A DNA stretch of 64,000 nucleotides. Origin: Gymnorhina tibicen. Taxonomy: Eukaryota; Chordata; Aves; Passeriformes; Artamidae. The stretch covers positions 2,975,890-3,039,889 of the forward strand of contig VXAZ01000953.1 of the NCBI GenBank assembly GCA_013399875.1. The letters run 5' to 3'. Shown piece by piece: positions 10,865 to 20,400 of this stretch (position 1 is its first letter; every line of letters starts with the position of its first letter). The notes beneath the pieces are model-generated. The model searched no databases, was not told the DNA's origin, and was given only the letters and a program-made list of their open reading frames with translations. Position numbers and translations under genes: made by a program.

Positions 10865-12785
10865 TTGGGTGTCCCTACTCATTTTTATCTTCTCTGCTCC
10901 TGCTTGCCTCTTCAGCTGCAGTCCCCCCCAGCCCTGAATTGTCAGGAGCCCTGGGGGATGTGAGGGGTGTGCTAAGCCAGGCAGTGATCACAGCAAAACA
11001 AGCAGCAACCCTGCCTGTTCATTCAGAGCAGTTCTAAGCACGTAAAGAGAAATCTCAGTGGCCCAGACAAGACCTCATAGCTCCAACAGCCCTATTCCTA
11101 GGCTACTAGTCATAATTTGCAAAGGTATAAAGCAAAAGTGAGAGAAAAACCTCCTTCTTCCTCCCCGTCACTCTAGCACTGCACAGTGCAACTGCTGTGC
11201 TAGGGAAGGATATGAATTTCTCTCAAATCAAGAAGAGAATTCGAGTACCAGACTGGGAACTGTAGTAGTACTGAAGCTCTTGGCATTCACTGTGCACCTC
11301 TACAGAACCTCTTTCTCATCCCAAAGTCACGCCCGGCTTTTTAATCTGTGTGTGCTGTTTTTCCACATACACACGTAGACATGCATAATGATGCATAAAT
11401 GAATGTTTATGTGACTCTCCAGAAAACAGTAAGGAGAAGCCCTGAGAAGAGAGGATTACTACTGTCACCCTAGCAAGGTCTTCCGCTTAACAACCTTCCA
11501 TGATTATTTAAATATCAGCATTGTAAACTGTAGTGAGATCAGCAGTATTGAAGTCCACATATTCCCCCTGCCTTCTGAGGCAGCCCTGGCAGGAGGCAGC
11601 AGTACTCCAGGCACATTAAAACGTATTACCTCATGCTTGGTGCCCCAGTTGTACAGAAGTGATGGTTGCTAGCTCAGATCCAAGCAGTTCAGAGAGTTTT
11701 CTCTGATAGCGCTTGAACACAGACATGTGTGTTCATGGGAAAAAGGGAGCGGAAGGAACGTCCCCTCAATTTACCTTTATTCCATTGTTCTCCTCATAGC
11801 TTTCAAGGGTTATAACTATATTTAGGCTGGCAAGGACAGACAGCGAGCCTACGCTGTTCTCGCAGTGTGGGGGTTGATACGATTTGACGGTGTGCTTTTG
11901 AAGACAATCCCACTGTAGACGCCTGGCAGCTCTAGCAGGAGATCTCTGGAGAGACGGGATCTGAGCTGAGGGAAAGCAGGAGGCTGGGGTAGGGGGAGTC
12001 TCTGACTGAAGTATGTTGTCAAGTAGAAACATCAGGGAGATAGTCACACAGTGTTAATAGAGTTCCTAACATAGATGTGATTCGGAGGACCAAAACAGGA
12101 GTCTACTTGCTCAGTTTTGTTATAGGGGAAAAGCAGGTGCCCCTAGAAAGGAGTTCAGGATTCCTGAGGTAACTGCGTAAGTGTTTTGTAATGCACTAAT
12201 AACAGCCACCACCGGAACGTTCATGTTTGAAAGACACAGAGGTATCTTTGCTTCTCTTCCTTAGGAGCAGCCAAACTTAGTGAGGGCTTGACCCTATTCC
12301 AGGGAACAAGAAGTCTCTCCTCTCTCCCACACAGGGCTGCCTCCAAGGTTATGCAAGTCCAGTTCCCTCACAGAGCTGCAAGAGGATGATTCCAGTGGAC
12401 ACTGGAGGTTGCTAAGACACTCTGGCTTCAACTGGATACTGTCACATCCTGCCTGTTGGTTGGGCTCACAGTTTGCTAAATGGAATGCATAGTCCCCATG
12501 CTGATCATAATTAATGGAGATGCTCTGGAATTTTTAAGAGGCAAGTGTCTGTTCTTTTGGAACCAGAGGACCTGAGATTTATCACTGGTGCTGCAATGAA
12601 GAGGGAAGTCAACATGATGTACAGTGTAGAGACCATCAAAAATTATTCCTATGACCATGGATTCATTGAATTACTTAACATCCTCACACGGAACTCTGGA
12701 GTTTAATAATGCTAATGGGGTACTTTGAGATCCATATACAGAAGAACTGAAGGAGGAAAATGATCATTATGTTCTCCCACTGTCA
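10865..12785. other. Unique sequence, no gene recognised
   Basis: A 93-codon minus frame (11766-12047) and a 60-codon one (12476-12658) carry no motif. No repeat family was recognised. Confidence 0.55.
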
Positions 12786-12787
12786 TC

Positions 12788-12892
12788 TGCAGGTTTCAAA
12801 ATATATTACAGTCCTTCAGTAATTGTCACAATGCCCCACTAAGTCAATATTATTATAATAGTTTCATAAGTACTGAGAGACTGATTCTGATC
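12788..12892 (-). mobile_element. MIR-like SINE relic (tail half)
   Basis: On the plus strand 'atattacagtccttcagtaa', 'tgtcacaatgccccactaag', 'tcaatattattataatagtt' and 'cataagtactgagagactg' follow the antisense MIR tail order (TTTACA, ATTAACTCATTT, CTCACAACACCC, GGTATTATTATCCCC, AACTGAGGCA). The match is diverged but colinear. Confidence 0.5.
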
Positions 12893-12894
12893 TC

Positions 12895-14485
12895 ACTCGC
12901 ATGGACCCAGTCACGACATCCTATCCCAGCCAGAGGGTTGTCTCTTGCATTTCAGAGCTAAGGGAGCATTGTGGGTTAGAAACATCTCCCACAGAAAATA
13001 AACTGGTTTTGGCCACAAAGCACCAGATTATAGAACTGTAATGGTGCCTCACATAGATGGCAAGCCTGGCCCACCAGCTCCATTGCATTCATGATGCTTT
13101 ACAGCACAGGTCCTGTCCCACATGAGAACTTTGGCAATTCTAGGCATAATTCTGCAGTTCTTTGAGAAGTGGACTTGAAGCCTGACCCAGGGGCTCGCAC
13201 CTCAAAGCAGAACTTGTTATTTACATCACTGTGAATGACAAGAAAACCCAAACAACTCGTTCAAGAGTGCGCAGTGGTATCAGTAAAACTGCTCGGAGTA
13301 AAAGCTGAGTCCTCACCTTTGATCAGCAGATAACCCTTCCCTCTCTGTGGTTTTGGACAGATGACAGTGCATTAGGCAACAGGGTACACAGCTTCAGGCA
13401 GGATAGGGGGTTAAGAATTTGATTTCTAAGAGTTACACGAGGTCCCTTGTCAAAACTCTCACCTCAGTGAATGACCTAAGTATTCATCTCCATAACACGG
13501 GAGAAGAAAGCAATCTTGCTTTATACATTGCTTTGAGATTCACAGATAAAACACATTTTCTGATGCTTTGTTAAAAAATTTATGGCATCATTTTCCCTTC
13601 TGCCCTCCATACTGCTAACCAAAATTCAGGGGTGGATTGTTGCAGGGGAATCAGGAACTGGAAAGAAGTCTTTTATGATATCTTATTTATTTGCAAAGAA
13701 TGCATGGACTCATATTTTCTTCCATGCAGGAGAAATCAAACAAGCCAGAGAGTTTCTTTGCTTACAGCATCAGACTCTAGGCTTTTCCTTAGGGTCAGGG
13801 TACCAGCTGCTTGAACAGGCTGTGCTTCAGCTCCCTTCTTTCTCCATACTTGTGTTGAAGTTACATTCTGTCTCTCACATGCACACACACCATCCCATTT
13901 TTTTCAGAGCCTATTGAAGCTGACTTTCCTGAGTGGCTAAAGTGTGTTTGTATGACCTCTGGCTTCCATAGAAGCCTGCTATCATTTCATAAGAGACTTT
14001 AACCATTACTCTAGAGTGAAAAGTGAAATTTAGCTCAAGCTACAATGCCACTGGTGATTCTCAAGCCCTAAAGCAGTGGCCAAAGCCAGCCAGTACTCTG
14101 CTTCTGAGAGCATATACCCAACAACCTGGGTTTTGCACTTGAATTGCTGCAAGCCTTCACGGGAGAATTTCTTCTCAGCAGTGCAAATGTTTCTCTGCGG
14201 CTCTGGCAGATACACAGGGAATTTTTCCAAGGTGGTCTGTACTGAGCCTTCTCTGTTAACTTGCAGGGCATGCATTTGCCCCCAGCAACACCACTAGTAA
14301 GTCAGCCATAGGAGGACGAAGGATGCAGAAAAGAGGATGAGTTTGGAGTTGTTTAGGTTTCTTTAATGCAAGGTGACGAAGTGCAGAAGAAGCAGAGAGA
14401 GGCAAGACCTGGGAATTTCACAGGCAAGAACAAGAAAATTAAATCGAGGGTCTCTTATGACTTACTGGAACTTTACGCCTAAGAT
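12895..14485. other. Unique sequence, no gene recognised; possible faint SINE tails
   Basis: Stretches near 13100-13150 ('gatgctttacagcacagg', 'tcctgtcccacatgaga') and 13525-13560 ('cattgctttgagattcacag') resemble ancient SINE tails but are too decayed to call. The frame at 13582-13917 contains an accidental P-loop-like string and is rejected as a gene. Confidence 0.5.
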
Positions 14486-14489
14486 TGTG

Positions 14490-14835
14490 AACTCTAGGGA
14501 GAGCACCACAGGAGAAAAGGAAGGAAGGAAAAGCAGATAAAAGCTAATAGAAGCAGAGAAATACATTTGGGAGATGTGGAAGAGGCACTGGGGGAAAAGG
14601 ATAGGTGAAAGCAACATGAAGGAAACAGAACCTGAGGGGTGCAACAAAAGGGGAAAAAGTAAAAGAATTGTAGGAAATGGAAGAAAACAGTTTGACCAAA
14701 TAGGGAGAAAATAAGCCAGTCAAGGGAACAGGGAATAGGAAAAGAAGCAAGCAGCCTTTCACCCAAACAGTTAAAAATTTAGGATGCTGCTTCCTACATT
14801 AGAAGAAAAAAAGGGGGGAAAAAAAGCACCTTGTT
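14490..14835. repeat. Purine-rich (GA-rich) low-complexity tract
   Basis: By eye roughly four-fifths of the plus-strand bases are purines over ~340 bp, with many GGAAGGAAGG, GGGGAAAA and AGAAGAA words. The minus-strand frames here (14462-14766) consist mainly of Phe, Ser, Pro and Leu, which is the composition expected from a polypyrimidine strand and not a protein signal. Such tracts can adopt triplex structures; that is general knowledge, not shown here. Confidence 0.7.
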
Positions 14836-14956
14836 TAGAGATGGGGTGGAACATAGCTATGGATTAGAACTGAGCTCCGTAATAATCACGCTCCTCAGAG
14901 CTAGAGGCCAATTTTGAAGACCCCGGCTGCACTGGCCCTTCTTGCAGCACAATGAA

Positions 14957-15118
14957 GAATTGCTGTGTCCAAGAGCACCATCAAGCGGTGAAGGGAAAGC
15001 GATATTAAAGCAGCCGAAAGGCACTTTTGGCGCATAACAGAGAACGGCACGGAGCAATTCATTTCTGAGCGGTATCCCTCGCACAGAGAGCCCTACAGCC
15101 CACGGAGCCGATTAAAGG
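14957..15118. promoter_or_regulatory. Small CpG-containing cluster, candidate regulatory element
   Basis: About ten CpGs fall within ~160 bp (AAGCGG, AAGCGA, GCCGAA, GGCGCA, AACGGCACGG, GAGCGG, CTCGCA, CACGGAGCCGA) although the flanks are CpG-poor. Length and density are below a classical CpG island. No ORF spans it convincingly (a 75-codon minus frame at 14857-15084 overlaps). It could be a conserved enhancer or a relic. Confidence 0.3.
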
Positions 15119-15124
15119 AAGAGA

Positions 15125-15830
15125 GAAGGCTCTGCACGGGCAGCTGTTGCACATACAGCACATTCAAGGGGCTTCTGATTGCAGGTGGAGAGGTGGGGGA
15201 AAGAAGGTGGGAATGGCCCAGAGAGGAAACAAGGATCAGTGACAGAGCAGGGAAGCAGTGGCACTACAGAATGGAGTGGGAAGGAACAATCTGGAGAAGG
15301 TGCCCGGGACCAAGCGTGACAGCAAGGGGGAAGGGTGGGGAAAAGCAGCAATTGTGGGGTCACTGATTGAAACCAGTGTGATCACACACACCCCAGGTGT
15401 TCGCAGAGGGCTCAGGAAAATCAGAAAAGCGGCTCAGATCTGGGCGCCTTACTGGGGAATCACCTCTCCACAGTACTAATCAGCCTTCCCTAAAATTGCG
15501 GTATTCATGACTGCTGGTGCTGTGCCCAGCACGGCTTTGGGAAGAATCACATAAGGGATAATTGTGAATAGGTCAGAGTGTAACAAGTCAATGATGATGG
15601 ATTTTAACAAAGGAGTGGATGTGGCAAAAGCAGCTTCTGTGTGTGTCTGGGATGCTGGAGCATGAACCTGACACAGATATCAATAAGAAAATCGTGACTA
15701 ATATAAATGTGAGAACTCAGTAAAAGCTGGTGCTAGAAGAAGCATATTGACCATTGCTACTCATCTGCCAGTTTTCACTCACAGATCTCAAAATACTAAT
15801 AATAAAAAAAAGGGGGAGATCATCGTCACC
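15125..15830. other. Unique sequence with purine-rich patches
   Basis: 15180-15350 is again G/A-rich. 15669-15704 is the upstream copy of a 36-base string repeated beside the N at 16005. No gene is recognised. Confidence 0.5.
15669..15704. repeat. Upstream copy of a 36-base string repeated at 16007
   Basis: It begins TGACACAGATATCAATAAG and is identical to 16007-16042 except for one A/G difference. See the junction at 16005. Confidence 0.9.
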
Positions 15831-15831
15831 T

Positions 15832-15940
15832 ACTTTATTTTACACCTTGAAAAACAGAGACATGGAGAAACAAGTCGTTTGCCCAGAAAGCATAAACAAG
15901 AGCAAAATTTCAATGCCTTGGGTTCTGTGAGGAGTATCCT
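15832..15940 (-). mobile_element. MIR-like SINE relic
   Basis: On the plus strand 'ctttattttacaccttgaaa', 'aacagagacatggagaaaca', 'agtcgtttgcccagaaagc' and 'caatgccttgggttctgtga' follow the antisense MIR order (CATTTTACAGATGA, AACTGAGGCA, AAGTGACTTGCCCAAGG, GGGTTCT). Diverged. Confidence 0.5.
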
Positions 15941-15980
15941 GCAAAACAGTCCATGCTGCCTCCACACAAGGAAGAAGCAT

Positions 15981-16065
15981 TTCACCCAGGCACAGACAGT
16001 TCCCNTTGACACAGATATCAATAAGGAAATCGTGACTAATATTCACCCAGGCACAGACAGTTCCC
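15981..16065. repeat. Duplicated junction around an ambiguous base (N at 16005)
   Basis: TTCACCCAGGCACAGACAG followed by TTCCC is present at 15981-16004, immediately before the N, and again at 16042-16065. Between them, 16007-16042 repeats the string also found at 15669-15704. The single N and the copied flanks suggest a gap closure or misassembly, or a collapsed tandem repeat with a unit of about 61 bases. Confidence 0.8.
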
Positions 16066-16069
16066 TGCA

Positions 16070-16685
16070 GGAAGGCTTCAGAGGTAGGAAGTTACAGTGA
16101 AGGAGAGATGTGGTAGAGTCCAGGCAGACAAACAAGAGATGAAAGGGTGGGCTGAAGGAGATAGGAGAGTTGAGTGTGGTCCACACAGGAGGGACACCAC
16201 CAGGCTTACAGTGAGCACTGGCAGCGAAAAAGGGAGCAGTGATAGTGACAGAACTTGTTTGAAAGGCAGAGAGAAGAGGAAAAAGGGCTCAAACAGCCAT
16301 GAAAGAGCACTGAAAGCAGTGAAAGAGCAGCAGCTGATGAGGCACAATTCACACCAGAAGGTGAAAGAGAGAGAGAACGCCCGAGGAAAACCTCCTTGAT
16401 CAATAGTGCTGAGAACCATGGTGAGGGCACAGAAAATAAGGGTGAAAAAAGAAGGGTTTCTTCTTACAAGAAAGAAAAAAAAGAAATGGACAGCTTGCTA
16501 CTGAAGCACCAATATGATCATTACAAGAGAGACTGATTTCACCTGAGCACGACCTATCTTGTATCAACACCAAGTACAACTATCTCAGTCAAGTGTGAAC
16601 GTCAAGAAAGATGCTGGCACTTTGTCTAACTTTGTGGGCCCCTTAAATTCACCCTGTGTTCTTTGTTGGGGTTTGTTTATTTCGG
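16070..16685. other. Purine-biased unique sequence, no gene recognised
   Basis: 16080-16490 has a second strong purine bias on the plus strand. Opposed frames (16078-16419 minus, 16097-16399 plus) only reflect that composition. Confidence 0.5.
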
Positions 16686-16687
16686 TT

Positions 16688-16780
16688 ATTTTGTGTGGGG
16701 GTTTGGGGTTTTTTTTGGTTTGGGGTTTGTTTTGTTTTGTTTGTTTGGGGGATTTTTTGGTTTGTTTGGTTTTTTTAATT
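16688..16780. repeat. T/G-rich (TTTG)n-like simple repeat with G runs
   Basis: Interspersed TTTG, GTTTTGTTTTG and TTTGGGG units. Four runs of at least four G lie at 16697-16701, 16705-16708, 16722-16725 and 16747-16751. The frames that cross it are low-complexity Lys/Pro/Gln strings on the minus strand and Gly/Phe/Leu strings on the plus strand, so they are not genes. Confidence 0.85.
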
Positions 16781-17139
16781 GCTATTACTATTTTTTTAAC
16801 GCTTTTCTTCAAATGGCTCCCATTTAGAATGTCTCTTCCTATTCTCTGCCTTTGGGCCTATCCTTTACTTTGGCAAGGTAGAATCAAAGGCCCTGGGGAG
16901 CTTTGCCATCTCAGCCACAGAGGAATTCTGCTATGGTGACCTGTGGGATAATCCAGACTTCTCTGAAGCACTGAGGGACACATAGAGGTCTTTTTGCTTG
17001 TCTCATTAACCAGAATGCCTTTATAGCTCCCAGCTGCTTCAGAGCAGTGCTGAGGTCAGAAAGGGGTGCAAATAGAGAGTTCCAACATGTGGTTGCACAT
17101 GGCAGGCAAAGGAAGGAGAGAAATACGTTCTCCAGTGGG

Positions 17140-17440
17140 CTTCAAAGCCTATTTAAAATGCAATAATTAATGAGTCAAATATTTCCTCAAATCACACTCC
17201 AGAGTCTCAACTTCCCATCATGTCTATTTCACACAGCACCAGTAATTTTCCTTTCCTCCCTCTTCTGTTGAGGTGATTAATAATTAATTATTACTAAAAG
17301 AAAAAGGCTGAGGGAACCCGCTTCCAGTTTTGCAACCAGAAGACTCAAACCGACACTAATTATAAACCTCGTCACTTTTCATCCAGCCAGGCAAAATCTG
17401 GGTTTATGGCAGAAAGCTGCACATCTGCTCCTCACTGTAT
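17140..17440. promoter_or_regulatory. Candidate conserved element rich in homeodomain-type sites
   Basis: It contains CAATAATTAATGAG (17161 onward), GGTGATTAATAATTAATTATTA (17272 onward) and CTAATTATAA near 17356, set in sequence that is otherwise not simple repeat. Dense TAAT/ATTA cores separated by non-repetitive DNA are common in developmental enhancers of vertebrates. No ORF or transposon explains it. Conservation is untested. Confidence 0.35.
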
Positions 17441-17444
17441 CTAA

Positions 17445-20400
17445 AGCTCATGGGACGGGGAGGGATGAGGAAATGCAGCAGATTCTCATGAGCTTTGGAA
17501 GGAGCTCATATGAGGCAAGGCAGAAGTGAAGAGGTCTCAGCTTTTGGAAAGCCCTTTTGAAAGCTTGTTGGAGGAACCATAGCAGAACTGACTGCTTCTG
17601 ACTTCTGCTAATACCCCATGCTGAATATTAATGATAAACATAATAAAATATGTATACGGTGTAATAGGAATAAAAATGCACATGTAGTACCACAGATTTA
17701 TAATACTGCTTTACATACACATTCAGACAGCTGAGTAGCTGTGGTGAACACGGAGCCTGCTGCAAAGAATGAAAACAAGCTCCCTGCTCAAGATGCTTAT
17801 TCATGCTTATGCCAGACTTTTTTCACGTCTGCTGCATGGCTTTCAGGTCCCTTTGCTTTCCAGTTCCCAGTGTGATTACACTGTCTGGACAAACTTAATA
17901 GCTTAATCTGTATCATTGTCCGTCCTAGCACCTGGAAGTATTTAAAGCTGAGGAGAAGGGGATGGATAAGGAGTAGGTTTGCTGATGTTCCACAATCCTA
18001 TCCCATAAGAGACTTCACTATCAATGAACCAATGAATTGGAATGGCTTAAGTCTCTCCAGAAAATGACCCACCTCCACTCCTGCCCTAAAGCTGGGTACA
18101 TTTCACCTTTTTCACCACCCTGGATCTGCACAGAGCAGCTCCTGACAGCTAGGGATTCTCAACAGCATCAGCTAGACATTCCCTATGCCTAATGTGGCAA
18201 ATGGGAATATGTCCTGTTCTAAGCCCTTAATAGTCAACAATAGCCAATGTTACAGAAGCCTGAACAGTCTGAAAAGAGCCCAAGAGTGTGCAGAGGCAAG
18301 ATGACAGAAGAGAGCTGGTCAGCAGGCCAACGTAGCCACCTTTTATGGTCTCCAGCAGGGACTACATCAGGTGTTTGGCTGTTGTACCAAAAAACCTACA
18401 CTATTTTTTCCCATCTGTATCATTTTGTCTAATAAAAGAATTTGTATCTCCCTATAAACTGCCCTGCTTACTTTACGTAACATCCTTTCTTCTCTTTAAA
18501 CTCCAGTCCCTTTCTGCCATTCTTTCTCTGCATCTTTCGTGCTTCACCCATTCTGTTTCCTCCTTTCACTAATTTGCATTTCCAGGTCTGAAGACTACCA
18601 TCTATTTGTGTTGCCTAGAAGTAGTGATGTTTTCCAGTTAGAGTTTTCCAGAGAACTTGGGTTTTGTTGGTATAGGACTGTTTGCCCTGAGACACTGCAA
18701 CAACACCCGTACCACAGAGAGCTCCTCCCTGGTGTGGGCAGGACTTACTTGGCTTCTCTCTATGATGCCACTTCCTCTCTGAGGGAAAAACAGATTTTTA
18801 GTACTGCTGGGAGATTAACAGAAGAAGCAACAGAAAGCCTCCCACAATACCCCTCTCTCTCACCCAGCTTCCTAATTCTTCTTTCTTACTACACCAGTCT
18901 CTTGGGTTTCTTGCAGTGAAAGCTCTTTGCATGCTGCCTTTCTTATCTATACCATCGCCTTTCCCACTCAAGGCAAAGGGAACAAGGATTCTGGAGTTAT
19001 ATCAGACACCGTACATAAAACAAGAAAACACACTTTAAATTACTGGAAGGAAAAGAGACATAGTTCAAAAGTGCTGTGAACTCAGCAATTTCCATCTCTT
19101 TAGAGGAAAGTCTCATTAGAAGAGAGGCACAGAGCCAGGGACTGGGTTTGATGATTCTGGATGAGAGCAGGTGTGGGTACTACCACAAGCCTGCTGTATG
19201 CACTCTCCACTCTCTATCTCTGTTTTAATCTTATCTCATGATTTCTTGAAGCAAAGTGGCCTCGACATGTATAAATGACAACTCTTAGGCAAAGCCTGCA
19301 GAGTGGTAGTAAAAGTAATGATTATGGTAATAACATAATGCAGGCAAAATACCTTAACATGTGTTTACAAATAACAACACTCTCCTTTAAAGCACTTGAG
19401 ACATCCCCTGCTCTGTAGGGTGAACCTGTTCATCAGATAGGCCGTCTCCAGGGGTCTGACCTGAACCACTGAGCAGCTTCAGCTGGGAATTAGACCCCCT
19501 TCTGGGACCTAAAGCTCTGGAAATTATTTAAAGTGCTTGCAAGCAAATCCATGGTGCCTATCAAACAGTTCCCCAGAGACAGCAGAAGCAGGGGAAAAAT
19601 TCTTCCTGTGGAGATTCTGACAGTGATCTTAAGAAAGCACCACGGGACGCAAACAAGCCCTCACCTAAAGACAGCTAGAGTTGTCTATTTCCTTTTCCTG
19701 CTCTGATATTCAGCACCTTTGCTTCCTACCTCTCGAAAGAGCTGTCAGCAGAGGTAGCTCACAAGGGAGATGCTTTTTTAACTGAGTCTGTTTGCAGACT
19801 CTGCACTTTTACAGAGTCATTTCATTCTCAATGACTCCCAGGTTATTTATGCCAGAGGAATGTGGTACCGTCCTCCAAAGTGTTGCAGTTACTGGAGCTC
19901 AAACATCTTGCCCAAATACAAGATTAAGACTGCAGGCAGGACCTTCTGCTATACCAAGCAAGTCCAGAAAAGAGGAGCCTGCTGTGAACTGTCCTCTACC
20001 AGAGGTTACTGCCTTGTCCACTCCACCGACTTTGAGACTTGCTACTTTTATTCTTTAGGACAAATTTGCCCATTTAGACTGAAACAGAGAGGAGCAATGA
20101 AAGAAGCAGCTCAGCTGGCAACTCTTTGAGGGATGGCATCACCAGCACCATGGGGGCAGCTGTCAGCAACTGCAGTATCTTCCAGTGACTCAGCTGACTG
20201 CAGGACCATCCATTGCTCTGTGCCCTCGGCCCAACCATGAAGTAAAATGTGTTTACTGAATCAAGTGTCACAGCAATAACTTGATCACTTCACACTGAGC
20301 ACCTGTTAGGGGGGCTCACTGAAATTCGTTTTTAAAATTGCTTTAGCTACCTCTAAGTTGACTCAGGAAAAGTCTCTCCTTGTCTTGTGTAGACTATCTC

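Noticed and set aside
13645..13671. P-loop-like string GESGTGKK in the frame 13582-13917
   Set aside because: The Ser/Thr required after GK is replaced by Lys, the rest of the frame shows no NTPase features, and no conserved exon boundary is visible. Judged chance.
14462..14766. Three overlapping minus-strand Phe/Ser/Leu-rich frames resembling membrane segments
   Set aside because: They are the direct product of a polypyrimidine strand; all three frames look alike, so this is composition and not a membrane protein.
16697..16751. Telomere-like TTTGGGG repeats
   Set aside because: Vertebrate telomeres are TTAGGG; here the units are irregular and part of a (TTTG)n microsatellite.
16585..16812. 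Lys-rich basic protein-like frame
   Set aside because: Encoded by the complement of a T/G simple repeat.
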